64,000 nt of DNA from Nitzschia sp. pyKryTriq1 (Eukaryota > Bacillariophyta > Bacillariophyceae > Bacillariales > Bacillariaceae). This document shows, piece after piece, positions 53,364 through 63,393 of the stretch (positions are counted from its first letter, which is position 1; each line of letters opens with the position of its first letter). Below the pieces are notes generated by a model. It saw nothing but the letters and a program-made list of their open reading frames with translations. It made no database searches and was not told where the DNA came from. The position numbers were made by a program, and so were the translations under genes. The DNA lies in contig OY101121.1 in assembly GCA_956465555.1 (NCBI GenBank), positions 1,264,722 to 1,328,721 of the forward strand. Reading direction: 5' to 3'.

Positions 53364-55066
53364 GGTGAAGGCTTATTGTGAGTTAGTGATAATGTCGATG
53401 AAGGACGAAGATAAAGAATAATGATAATGATGATGGATGATGGGGTCGTTCGTTTGTTTCACTGAAAGAGCCACCACCTTCCCTCTCGTGAGGTGGTGGA
53501 AGAACGCCCTAACAGAAGAGAGCCTGGGAGCGGAGTGTCAGCACGGTCGAAGCAACCTTTCATTCATCATCATTCGACCGACGCACGGCGGCGTCGAGCG
53601 AGCTGCGCTATGTGTGGCGCTTTTCGATCCTGTCTTGAAGGTCTTTTTTCTCCGAAGAAAACATAATATATGCCCTTTATCAGAACCTTATTGAAAAAGG
53701 GAACTGACGTGGTGCAAGGAAAGGCCCAGAATGAGTCGGAAAAAGATTCACTTCGTTCTCGTCGTCGTCAGTCGTGCTGTCGCGTCGTTGCGTCGGACCG
53801 GAGCCGAGGACGCCGCCGAAACGGTACCAGTACTATCAGGCTGTACTGTTTATCATAGTTTCTGCGACCGACGCAAGCGCGGCAGATATGACAGATATGC
53901 CTGCGCGCTTACACTGTGCAGAACTATCATCTACATACGCACGCACAGCATGTGCGCGTACTCGTACTTGTACCTGCTGGTACTCCATCCTGCTGTTGAT
54001 GTTTCGGAAAAATATGCCGCCAGAACAACATAACGAAATGAAGGCTTAAAGAATTCAGAAACTTCTGCTCTCACGGTCTATTTAATACCTAATCGTAGAA
54101 ATAATAGTTATGTCCGGCCGGCGTGAGATGATGATCGGCGCTACATACCGGTACTGCTGTACCGGTACAGTACCGGTACACACGTATGAGTGAGCCTGGA
54201 AAGAAGAAGACTTCTTGTACCGTTTGTCTGTCATCCGTATCAATACGTAACTACAGTGACAATATGTAGAGAGAGGTGCACACTCAAAATGATCTAGTCG
54301 GAACCGTGTGCTTTTTCTCGTGCTTCATGACATAGTAAGAATGCGTGCTTTTTCTCGTGCTTCACGACATCATAAAAATAATAACAATGCGTACGAGGAG
54401 TACTTTTCAACGCTTTTCTGGATCCTTTCTTGAAGAAAGTCTCCCCACTTCGGGTTGCTAGGTTGCGCCATTGAATGGGTTTGAAAGTTCCTTTTAAACC
54501 TAATTAAACTAGAAATCCGAAGTTGCGATATCGGTCGTCGACTCGATGATCTTATGAGATCCATCGGTCGTCTCTCTTCGGTATCGGCTCAAATGCTTGT
54601 GTTCGTTCGACTTCTTGTCTGTCCTTCGCTCGTTGGGGGTAGCCACGCTACGAGTACCGGTACCAGGTACGGGTAGTACGAGGAGTCTGCGCCAGGTCTG
54701 CGGGAGATGATATTCTTCTACGGCGCTCATTCCCCAAGCACCGTGCAGGTACGTCGTGCATCACACACCGAACCTGGTTCCTGGTTCCTGGCGGTCTTTT
54801 CTGTTGTACCGGTACCGGTATGCGTGTTCCTGATGTCAAATACCTCTTCCACTTTCCACTTTCTGTCAACTACTGTATTAGTAAAGAAGGGCGTCTCTCC
54901 CATTACCAAGAAGGAACAGCTGCTCTCTCGTGGCCTGCAAGTTCACACAAGCTAGATATCTTGGACGGCCACATCGCCCCAGAAACTTGACACGCGACAG
55001 GGTTCTAAGCTCTGACTCACGCATAACCAGAGAAGCAAAGAATCGAGCAATCGATCACAAACCCAA
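53364..55066. other. Gene-poor region with GTACCGGTAC elements
   Basis: About 1.7 kb. Palindromic TACCGGTAC copies lie at about 54147-54180, 54655-54668 and 54808-54822, with GGTACC at 53823. A direct repeat of GTGCTTTTTCTCGTGCTTCA occurs at about 54309 and 54345. The open frames are short and unrecognisable. Confidence 0.45.
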
Positions 55067-55489
55067 ATGGATGAGGTCGAAGATGTGCGGTTGGGAGAAG
55101 AAGATTCTTCCGAAAGTAGGTATTCCGAGGAGGAATCGGAAGCATATGATAACACCGCCAAGAAGCCACAGTCCGACTCAGCGCTGTCCCTGGGAACAGT
55201 AGAGAGTGCTGGAACAACTGCCTCCACTGCCATAACAGAGGAAGACGTTACAAAGGCACGAGATGAACTGCAAAAAAAATTGCAAGAGGAGCAAATGGTG
55301 ACAGGCCTTCAGATGCAACTCCTTTTGCAATTGGACGAGTTGAATGCTTCTATTGCTTCGGCTGAGAGTGAGGAACGCATGGCAAAGCTTGCCATGCAAC
55401 AGGCGCATGCTATTCGCTTGATGAAAAAGACGCAGGATCCTAACTCGAACACTGACGAGGAGAAAATTGTCATCAGGCTGCGACGGTAG
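55067..55489 (+). CDS. Small acidic coiled-coil protein, 140 residues
   Basis: Single exon. Residues 1-60 are acidic and Ser-rich (EEDSSESRYSEEESEAYD). Residues about 60-125 form a likely coiled coil: ARDELQKKLQEEQMVTG, then QMQLLLQLDELNASIASAES (20), then MAKLAMQQAHAIRLM. The end is basic (IVIRLRR). The heptad pattern and clean ATG context support a real gene, but I do not recognise a family. It may be an adaptor or subunit of a larger complex. Confidence 0.6.
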   Translation: MDEVEDVRLGEEDSSESRYSEEESEAYDNTAKKPQSDSALSLGTVESAGTTASTAITEEDVTKARDELQKKLQEEQMVTGLQMQLLLQLDELNASIASAESEERMAKLAMQQAHAIRLMKKTQDPNSNTDEEKIVIRLRR

Positions 55490-55812
55490 TTGCACTATAT
55501 CATACTTTTGGAGAGTTTGGATGTGCGGAAGGTAGCACGAGGTACGAGCGAAGTGTGAGTGAATATGTCCAATGTTTGGCTTGCTCCCTTCCCCGCCTCG
55601 GACGATTCTTCCAAAACCTTCCTCCATTCTACAGTCAGTACGTGTACGATAACATGCCTCTTATTTCGATATGCTAGTTGCCTTCGTAACATCGCGTGAA
55701 GAATTATTATATTGCTTATGGATTCTTTAGAGTCTAGTTGGAGCGATTATAGATTGGAAACTACAGCAGTATTATTCTGAACAACATAGGCACATTCGTT
55801 GGCCGATAGGAA
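55490..55812. other. Convergent intergenic space
   Basis: 3' flanks of the coiled-coil and secreted-repeat genes. Nothing else was recognised. Confidence 0.4.
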
Positions 55813-57440
55813 TTATGGAAGTCGGTTTTCTTCTGGGATTGCTTCTTCAAACGCTCCACTTTCAATGGACGCCTGGATTCCCGTCCGAAGTGCGGTTCGC
55901 ACCACGGCTGGATCGTCACCTTCTTCTAAAAATACGCAGGTCGAGGTCGTGACAACAGCACATTTCGTCACTTGAGGGGTTTCGCTTGGACAAAACGGGC
56001 TATCAATAATGGCCCGAATTTCAGGCTGAACGGAGTCAGCATAGTACACAAGCCTTCTCGATAGATGATATTGGGAGAGTGAGGATCTCTGTTGTTGTCT
56101 ATTTTGTGATTGATACCCCAAGAGTCTTCCGTCGCCTTCAAGTCTCCTGTCGGGTCCCTCAAGAACGAAGTCTGGCGGAAGTCGCGAACCAAAGAAATCA
56201 AGAGGAACAACCCAAAAATCAAGTGTGGTCGATAATGGTCGTGATCGAAGCGCTAGGCCATCATCCTCAGCAGTAGTATGGTGGGACCCTGTCGTATGTT
56301 TCCGATACCGAAGGAGTCGCCCCTCCTCTGGGAAGCTTGCATTGAGAGTCTCAATTGTTACATTGATCGTGGCAATGATTAGTCCAGTCTTCAACGTATT
56401 GTTTGTCATGTTCATGATGGCCTCCGCGTTGAACCCTGCATTGTTGACAATCCCATACTGAAATGTGATACATAGCTCATTTGCGGCAGTTGGTCCTAAC
56501 AAACGAAACAGCAACGGGTGGTGTGTGAGTTTTTTAAACGTCCAATGAATTGATGTCTGAAGTGAAAATGAAACTTACGAAACGATGGAGCAGTAGGCAT
56601 ATAGCTCGGTGCATCAGAGGGTACAATTGTGGGCGCCATCGTAGTAGGTGACAAAGTGGGCGAGGAGGAAGGAGCATCGGAAGCCGCTACCGTGGGTGCC
56701 ATCGTGGGTGATACGATTGGCGATGAAGAAGGAGAGACCGTCGGCACCCGTGTCGGTGTAGACGTAGCCGGCACAACCGTAGGCGAACCTGAAGGAGCAT
56801 CGGAAGCCACAACTATGGGCGCCATCGTAGGTGACACGATGGGCGATGAAGAGGGAGAGACCGTGGGCACCGATGTCGGTGGAGAAGTAACCGGGAAAAC
56901 CGTGGGCGTATCTGTCGGCGACACAGTCGGTGAAGACGACGGAGAGCCCGTCGGCATGGTAGTTTGAGGTGCCCTCGTTGGTGAAGGAGTGTCAGGAGCT
57001 TCAGGCAGAATGTCTGCAATGGCTTGGTCGACGATTCCACAAAACGTGAATACCATATCTGCGACCATTCCAGACGCCTCGATATCCAGGTCGACCTTGG
57101 CATTTTCGCCCACGCAGCACTGATCATCTGACGAGATCACAACACAGAAGCACGCCCCAAAATTGAAATTCGATATCAGAGAAAGAGGCAACTGTGAATA
57201 ATCTTCGTATTTCAAGTCTCCCCCACTGCGAAGAGCGATGAACGTGACATACTCGTTGGCTGTCAGCGCAAGGTCTCCGTCATCGGCCATCGACAGATCA
57301 ACTAGACAGCTTTGGAACTCGGCCTCGGACTCTTGTGACCAGATAGTTGGAGCACAAAGAAGGAATCCCATGATGAAAGCAAGCAGGATTGTATGCACAG
57401 TCGCATTTCGAGAAACCGTCTTCCCTTCTCGAACGCCCAT
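55813..57440 (-). CDS. Secreted Ser/Pro/Thr-repeat protein
   Basis: Two exons, 57440-56579 and 56495-55813, join as APSF-RPTAANEL, giving 514 residues. Residues about 15-36 are a signal peptide (ILLAFIMGFLLCAPTIWSQ). An N-terminal domain of about 110 residues has paired Cys (GACFCVV, DQCCVGENA, TFCGIV). Residues about 150-285 are a mucin-like stretch built of degenerate units such as SPSSSPIVSPTMAPTV and ASDAPSSSPT; its DNA is a minisatellite (about 56600-56980). A C-terminal domain (about 290-514) contains ELCITFQYGIVNN and late Cys in TKCAVVTTSTCVFLEE. Diatom cell-wall and adhesive proteins often have such PTS spacers, which are usually O-glycosylated. The function is unknown. Confidence 0.75.
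56600..56980. repeat. Minisatellite coding for Ser/Pro/Thr repeats
   Basis: Degenerate units recur, with two long copies sharing GATACGATTGGCGATGAAGA-type and ATCGGAAGCC-type pieces (around 56690-56740 and 56815-56860). They encode SPSSSPIVSPTMAP. The unit length is a multiple of three, so copy-number change keeps the frame. Confidence 0.7.
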
Positions 57441-58787
57441 CTTGATCCTCCTCGTCCAACGATGATTCAGATTTTCGCGAGAAACGTCTACTTGTACGCC
57501 TCTACAATGATTGCTGCGTTTCCAACAAATGCGATCTCAGGAAGGAATGCTTTGAAGGTACGATTGCTGAAACCAATGGAAGATCGATCGATGCAATAGA
57601 CCTAGTGAGAAAGAGGTTTCTCAATCGGTCCTGTATTGTACTTTTACCGGTAGTGTGCGATGTTGTTTTTGCTTGCTGCCTTTCGTCATGCATATTGTGT
57701 CGAAGAGGCGACTGAAGCTATACAGTATCGGTACGTCTACCTCGGTACGAGTCTACGGTACGATAGTGGATGGCGATATCCGAAAATAGTACGTGATGTA
57801 CAGTATGCTATTCTAATTCGTTGAATTTGAATGAGTGAAAGTTGGGAGATCCACATACGTTTACTTAAGAGGCACACCCGTTGCGAAAGCGTGCACACAC
57901 TGAACGGCTTAAGTACTGAACGGTCAATTGTATGTTGTATCCGAGTTCGCCTACAAAACATTTCCCTAATTACTCTTGGCCGCCATGATATTCCTTCGGT
58001 TGGAAGTCTCGCAGAAATACAAGCTAGACCAAATTTTGTATACAAGATACCAAAAATGGACAACAGACAACAACCATGAAATGAATCACGAACGGTAAGA
58101 AAAGGAAGTAGCAACGGATATAAGTGATAACGTTACTGCTTCCTTGTTAATTAAATAATGACTACGAGTAGGTAAAAATTTCTTCACAGGAGTCAAGATT
58201 TACGTTCTACGAGTAGTTATTCCTTTTGTTGAAGAATCGAATTATCATTTTTATATCAAATCATTTTTATATCAATCTTGTAGGCGGTAGGCGTTACTCG
58301 AAAGCGCAGCAAAGATTCTTGGAGAGCTATGTCGGACTTTGCGGAACGATCTTGGTGCAGACAATAGCATCACTCTATGCGAAAGTAGCCATATTGTAGT
58401 TGGAGATTTCATAGCTCTCGCCGCGCCGGAAATGAAGCTGTAGTAGATTCCTTCTTCTGCTCCTACAGTACTACAGTACGAACAACTACTCTCTACTCTC
58501 TACTAGCGAGAGAATCCACTGGTGCATACCCCATTCTAGTAGCTTAGCTAAGGAAATGAACCATTGCTGCTGCTGCTCTCTCTCTCTCTAGATTACTACT
58601 ACTAGCAAGCTACATAATGTAAGTGGTAAGCTTGATAGCAAACAAGCTGAGCAAGTACTGTGGGGATTCTATGCAGTTCCACTCTAGTAAGCTGCAGACT
58701 ACAAAGCATATTAACCTGCGAGGCGACTCGAATATACCCTTCCTTAGACTTGATGATTCGTTATACTATCGTTCATCCTTCTGAGTC
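57441..58787. other. Gene-poor region
   Basis: About 1.3 kb upstream of the secreted-repeat gene and downstream of the oxygenase-like gene. It contains a TTACCGGTAG near 57646, a direct repeat of TCATTTTTATATCAA near 58248-58275, and TGC and TC microsatellites at about 58565-58589. No gene is supported. Confidence 0.45.
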
Positions 58788-60227
58788 TTATACTGAAAAC
58801 GTAGACGCCACAAAGGAAATGGAGGCAACGAGCAAGGCAAAGCGTCCAGAATGGAAACCAACTCCACTGGAAGTAGTAGCACTATCGTGTTCATGGTCGT
58901 CACCATTAGTTGTTTCCCCATGGTCGTTGTCATTGTGGCTGTCATCCATGATCGTAAAGTTCTCTGCTGTACTAAGATCGATACAACCAATAGAGAATGC
59001 CGGGTCATGATTTCCCGGCCACAAATATCCCTCTTCGTTGATACATGCCAAGTCCAGTTGCTGGTCGGCGCAGATCTCTGGAGACACGCCATACTCGGTG
59101 AAGTTCATGCACCGATGCCAGCAGTACGAAGCGACTCCATCTTCACAAGTCGTCTCGTAAAGTTCTCGGGCGACCAAGTCTTCCGAGCAACCAATCATCG
59201 AACCTCCATCTTCGATGATCATTTGCTCGCGAATCTCACCAAAAGTAAATGGGTGAAAAGGGTGCATCGCAGCGGAAGGAGGGAGCACCATTCTTCCGTA
59301 CCACACGCGAGGCGAGACAGAGTCACTGCTACTGCTTATGGGCATTCGGAGCGAATGAGGGAGTGCCCGAAGGGAGTGGTCAGCATCGATCACTCGATTT
59401 AGGTACTGGTTAACACCATCACCCAACAAGATTACGAGATCGTCCTTCTTTTGAAAGTCCACCATTTCCGTCGATCCGTCCTCCAGTTGGATGTAGAATC
59501 CATCCGTAGGTTTTCCATCGGTTGAGCCTGGCGTAAAGACAAGTGCCAATCCTTGGTCTGTGTGCCATTCAATGGTGTCTTCCCCAGGAGCAAACGACGA
59601 GTCTTCCTCCTCACTCGAATAGTAGCAGTGGAAATGATCCAACTGGTCACCTCCCTCAAAAATATCCACCAAGGAGTAGGGCTTGATCGAAGACTTGTCC
59701 ATAAGAACAGGTTTGGTATCGTCGAGATTGAGAACTTCGGCCAGTTGTTCGGCAAATGCCGCCAACACCAAGCCAACTACTTGGCGAAATGTCTGACTCG
59801 CTTCGGTAAAGGCTGCGCAAGAATCGCTGTCGGCAACTGGAACCGGAGAGGCAGCATGGATATTTCCTACCGAATGGGACGCCAGAGTCTGCCGGCGTGT
59901 GCCATCGGAAAAGGTGTGTTCCAAGGCCCATTCAGGAAAGGAATCATTCATACACGCGGGGAGAGTATTCAAAGTCTCCCATTTGCTATCAAAGTAGGGG
60001 ATATCGGTCACGGAAATCATGCCGATATTGCGGAGCGATCGGAGAAACAGCTCCCGGCTTGCATTGTCTGGCTGGACGAGGCTCTCAAACGAGATCCGAG
60101 CCGGTGAAAAGGCGCCATCTACCAAAGTCGTGAGAGTAATGGTAACTGCCAACAGCAATGGCAGGATCTTTGCGCTCGGAGATAGTTGGAACATTATCAT
60201 GGTGGTGCTCGTACGAGTGTTATTCAA
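58788..60227 (-). CDS. Secreted 2OG-Fe(II) oxygenase-like protein, probable GPI anchor
   Basis: Single exon of 479 residues. A signal peptide (about 20-38, ILPLLLAVTITLTTLVDG) leads to a domain with the layout of non-heme 2-oxoglutarate/IPNS-like oxygenases: EWHTDQGLALVF gives the HxD metal ligands, LVILLGDGVNQYLN is the typical jelly-roll turn, and ADHSLRALPHSLRMP followed by RVWYGRMVLPP supplies the distal His and an Arg that could bind the acid co-substrate. A Cys-rich region follows (IGCSEDLVARELYETTCEDG (20), YCWHRCMNF, ADQQLDLACINEEG), then an Asp/His-rich stretch and a hydrophobic C-terminus (FALLVASISFVASTFSV) suited to GPI anchoring. Use of a second Met at residue 10 or 12 is possible. 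The substrate is unknown; extracellular members of this fold are rare. Confidence 0.7.
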   Translation of the reverse strand: MNNTRTSTTMIMFQLSPSAKILPLLLAVTITLTTLVDGAFSPARISFESLVQPDNASRELFLRSLRNIGMISVTDIPYFDSKWETLNTLPACMNDSFPEWALEHTFSDGTRRQTLASHSVGNIHAASPVPVADSDSCAAFTEASQTFRQVVGLVLAAFAEQLAEVLNLDDTKPVLMDKSSIKPYSLVDIFEGGDQLDHFHCYYSSEEEDSSFAPGEDTIEWHTDQGLALVFTPGSTDGKPTDGFYIQLEDGSTEMVDFQKKDDLVILLGDGVNQYLNRVIDADHSLRALPHSLRMPISSSSDSVSPRVWYGRMVLPPSAAMHPFHPFTFGEIREQMIIEDGGSMIGCSEDLVARELYETTCEDGVASYCWHRCMNFTEYGVSPEICADQQLDLACINEEGYLWPGNHDPAFSIGCIDLSTAENFTIMDDSHNDNDHGETTNGDDHEHDSATTSSGVGFHSGRFALLVASISFVASTFSV

Positions 60228-60429
60228 ATTGATACTTCAACAACCAAAAGATATTATTTGTCGGAAGATCTTTTTCAAACAATTTTTATTGTGGGAGCCT
60301 CTGCCGTGGCCACCCTAAGAACGAGTGATTCGGTCGTGCATCCTTCTTCCGCGCGGGTGCGTGGTACGGTATTTTTATTTAAAAAATGTGGGCGGAGAAA
60401 GATCGTTTGATCCTGGAGGTTCTCACCAA
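60228..60429. other. Short intergenic region before the inverted-repeat element
   Basis: 5' flank of the oxygenase-like gene; it contains its promoter and the left border of the inverted repeat. No gene was seen. Confidence 0.4.
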
Positions 60430-60437
60430 TTCTCAAC

Positions 60438-60716
60438 TGAGGGATGGCGATTCGCAGCGCTCGCGCGGAATGACGCGCTTCTTCGCAGAATTTCCGCAGG
60501 GTTCAAAACTCTGCGCGTAATATCTATTCCGCGCGGAAATTTTCCGCATGACGGCGCGCAGGATGAGAAAAACATCCGCGTAATAATCCAGAAAGTGTCC
60601 GCGGAGTTCAAAAAAGTCCGCAGAGTTCCCGGTTGTCCTTAAAGTCCGCGGAGTTCTTCAAAGTCCGCGGAGTTCCTCAAAGTCCGCGGAGTTCCTCAAA
60701 GTCCGCGGAGTTCCTC
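60438..60716 (+). repeat. Left outer arm with four 19-bp tandem units
   Basis: A GC-rich arm with many CGCG and CCGCGG sites. Near its inner end are four tandem units of AAAGTCCGCGGAGTTCCTC (the first has TTC in place of CTC), 60640-60716. Confidence 0.85.
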
Positions 60717-60890
60717 AATCATAACCATCACTTTCTCAACTGACGCACGCTCTTCAAGAACAGACAACAACAGGATCGCAACATGTCGATCAAGATGATA
60801 ATTATAATTCATACTTTTCTCCCTATTGCTACCCCTATTGTAGTAGTGAGACAGTTGCCCAGAGTATAGGCTAACCCCTGTATTATCACA

Positions 60891-61615
60891 AAGATGTGAA
60901 TGGGTCTCCAGTCAAGCGAATGAAATCCGAGCCCGAAACATCAACGGGCGAGAATGGATCGGCGACCAAGCACGTAGAAGTACCTGCCGATGAACATACC
61001 GTTTTCGGATCGGTCGCGAAAATGCTTGATCCGGTCTCCCTCTCCAGATGCCCTTCCGTTTCAAGACAGTGGCGTGACATGAATGTGTTCGACGATGATT
61101 CTATTTGGTTGCAATTGGCTGTCCAGAGATTTGGATTTTTTAATGTGCGTCAGTGGACGGAGAAACTTGAAGATGGCGAAACAGAAGATACGAATGTTTC
61201 CAAGAAAGTGCTGTATCGTGCCATGAATGCAGCCAACGTGATGCCACATATGCCGCACGATGGGCTGGTGCTTCTTGGGGATGCAAAAATACCGGGAAGA
61301 ATCAGTGGGTGGGTTTTCATGGTGGAACGAAGCAACGGTGAAACACTGAGGAGTGTCAAACGAGAACCTTCAGCTATTGCTTCAGGATTTGGTGTGTATC
61401 AATCCCGACCAGTTGTGGAGCTACAAATTGTCATCCAGAATACTGGGATGGCTCATCAACCGATCGTGATCAAGAACCAAAAGATAGCTGTGGACGTATC
61501 GACACGTAGAAGTGTGGGCGAATTTCCTGAGATTAACTGGGACGAACGATTTTCAAAGGCGGTCAAGACATTAGATGGGTCCCCTTATCAAGGGAGCGCC
61601 GGGTCCCAGTCATGA
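60891..61615 (+). pseudogene. 5'-truncated copy of F-box-like gene (left arm)
   Basis: The frame has the same residues as the right copy from VNGSPVKR to the stop at 61615, but lacks exon 1 and the exon 1-2 intron. The similarity starts at 60891, the base that pairs with the first base of exon 2 in the right copy. The first in-frame ATG is at 60920 (MKSEPETST), so a shortened protein of 231 residues remains possible. No promoter counterpart of the right copy is present. It is either a truncated duplicate or the downstream part of a hairpin transcript. Confidence 0.7.
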
Positions 61616-61791
61616 TTTGATGTTCAGGGTGAACTCTGTCGTCTGGGATTATTTGAATCCGCTGTCATCAACCTTCACATCGATGCAAAAGGCTGCTCGA
61701 CCACCTCCAAATTTCGACAGAGAAGCAACTTCACCAAAGTTCTGGTTTGCGGTAGTGTGGCTTTTTGTAGAGATAAAAGTTTGAAGCTAGA
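60891..61791 (+). repeat. Left inner arm of 901-bp inverted repeat
   Basis: Pairs with 62174-63074. Spot comparison at 61501-61560 and 61681-61740 shows full identity, and the encoded proteins are identical over 239 residues. Confidence 0.9.
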
Positions 61792-61830
61792 GTGTGGCAA
61801 GGGATTGGTCTAGATCAATTTAAAGAAAAG

Positions 61831-62178
61831 ATGGGATACCGAAAGCCTAATAATAATAATAATATTAATAATAATACGGCACCACCAAACGAAGACAGCA
61901 TCAGGCATGTGGCCGACCATCAACATACACATGAAAATGTTAATAATCATGAGACCAGCAAGAAACCATCAGCTTTCAGCATGGGTCAAGCGCTCTCGGT
62001 CTTACGCCACACGAAGACATTCTATTCTGGCTTATTTTATCATATTTTTGGTGAGGGAAGGCATTCCCCTTACCTTTTGAAGAATGAGTCCTCCATCTCT
62101 TCACTGAAGATCTCAGCTTCCGACTCGGAGGAAGAAGCCCTTTTCAAGCAGCACGCCAGATCCATTTATTCAGTCTAG
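61831..62178 (+). CDS. Small ORF filling the centre of the inverted repeat, 115 residues
   Basis: From the ATG at 61831 the protein reads MGYRKP, then an Asn run coded by an AAT microsatellite (61847-61876), a His/Asn-rich stretch, and a C-terminal part with AFSMGQALSVLRHTKTFYSG (20) and ISASDSEEEALFKQHARSIY (20). Nearly the whole frame lies in the unique loop, and its stop codon falls in the first bases of the right arm. I do not recognise a family. The C-terminal half looks like a real protein, possibly the last exon of a captured gene. Confidence 0.4.
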   Translation: MGYRKPNNNNNINNNTAPPNEDSIRHVADHQHTHENVNNHETSKKPSAFSMGQALSVLRHTKTFYSGLFYHIFGEGRHSPYLLKNESSISSLKISASDSEEEALFKQHARSIYSV

Positions 62179-63074
62179 CTTCAAACTTTTATCTCTACAA
62201 AAAGCCACACTACCGCAAACCAGAACTTTGGTGAAGTTGCTTCTCTGTCGAAATTTGGAGGTGGTCGAGCAGCCTTTTGCATCGATGTGAAGGTTGATGA
62301 CAGCGGATTCAAATAATCCCAGACGACAGAGTTCACCCTGAACATCAAATCATGACTGGGACCCGGCGCTCCCTTGATAAGGGGACCCATCTAATGTCTT
62401 GACCGCCTTTGAAAATCGTTCGTCCCAGTTAATCTCAGGAAATTCGCCCACACTTCTACGTGTCGATACGTCCACAGCTATCTTTTGGTTCTTGATCACG
62501 ATCGGTTGATGAGCCATCCCAGTATTCTGGATGACAATTTGTAGCTCCACAACTGGTCGGGATTGATACACACCAAATCCTGAAGCAATAGCTGAAGGTT
62601 CTCGTTTGACACTCCTCAGTGTTTCACCGTTGCTTCGTTCCACCATGAAAACCCACCCACTGATTCTTCCCGGTATTTTTGCATCCCCAAGAAGCACCAG
62701 CCCATCGTGCGGCATATGTGGCATCACGTTGGCTGCATTCATGGCACGATACAGCACTTTCTTGGAAACATTCGTATCTTCTGTTTCGCCATCTTCAAGT
62801 TTCTCCGTCCACTGACGCACATTAAAAAATCCAAATCTCTGGACAGCCAATTGCAACCAAATAGAATCATCGTCGAACACATTCATGTCACGCCACTGTC
62901 TTGAAACGGAAGGGCATCTGGAGAGGGAGACCGGATCAAGCATTTTCGCGACCGATCCGAAAACGGTATGTTCATCGGCAGGTACTTCTACGTGCTTGGT
63001 CGCCGATCCATTCTCGCCCGTTGATGTTTCGGGCTCGGATTTCATTCGCTTGACTGGAGACCCATTCACATCTT
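62174..63074 (-). repeat. Right inner arm of 901-bp inverted repeat
   Basis: Exact reverse complement of 60891-61791 wherever compared. It carries exon 2 of the F-box-like gene and about 180 bp of 3' sequence. Confidence 0.9.
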
Positions 63075-63295
63075 CTGTAGGATGTTCCTGCCGTTTGTGA
63101 TCCGGATGTGACGCTAGTAGTTGGCTCTGGGCAGGTAGGGGGAAGCGGAACACTCCCTGGTACACCACTTGTAGTTCCAGTGGTCGCATCGAGCCGCTCT
63201 TGCAGGCAAACCATTTCCCTGGACAAAGATTCGCATTGAGAATTCAATGCTCGTAGACTCCTCGTACCAGAGCAAGTAGTCGGTACGTTCGGCAC
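62350..63295 (-). CDS. F-box-like protein (right-arm copy, two exons)
   Basis: Exons 63295-63166 and 63074-62350 with a 91-bp GTGTAC...CTACAG intron give 284 residues and join as GTTS-EDVNGSPVKR. Exon 1 codes for a coiled-coil segment (LNSQCESLSREMVCLQERLD, 20). Exon 2 holds the F-box-like region (VFGSVAKMLDPVSLSRCPSV (20), then SRQWRDMNVFDDDSIWLQL), which in other proteins binds SKP1 in SCF ubiquitin ligases, then a beta-rich domain with GRISGWVFMVERSNGE. The unspliced alternative starts at 63189 with MRPLELQVV. After the stop, another frame continues with RVNSVVWDYLNPLSS, so the ancestral protein was probably longer. Upstream exons may exist. Confidence 0.6.
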
Positions 63296-63393
63296 AAGTA
63301 CTCTAGTCTACTGTAGTAGTAATACTGGTCTTCCGCCGTTTCGCGGCGTTTCGCGGCGTTTCGCGGCGTTCCGCGTCATTTCAAAACTCCGCG

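Noticed and set aside
61575-61784. 69-codon frame, present identically at 62181-62390
   Set aside because: It lacks its own start context and overlaps the end of the F-box-like frame; it is better explained as the out-of-frame continuation of that gene.
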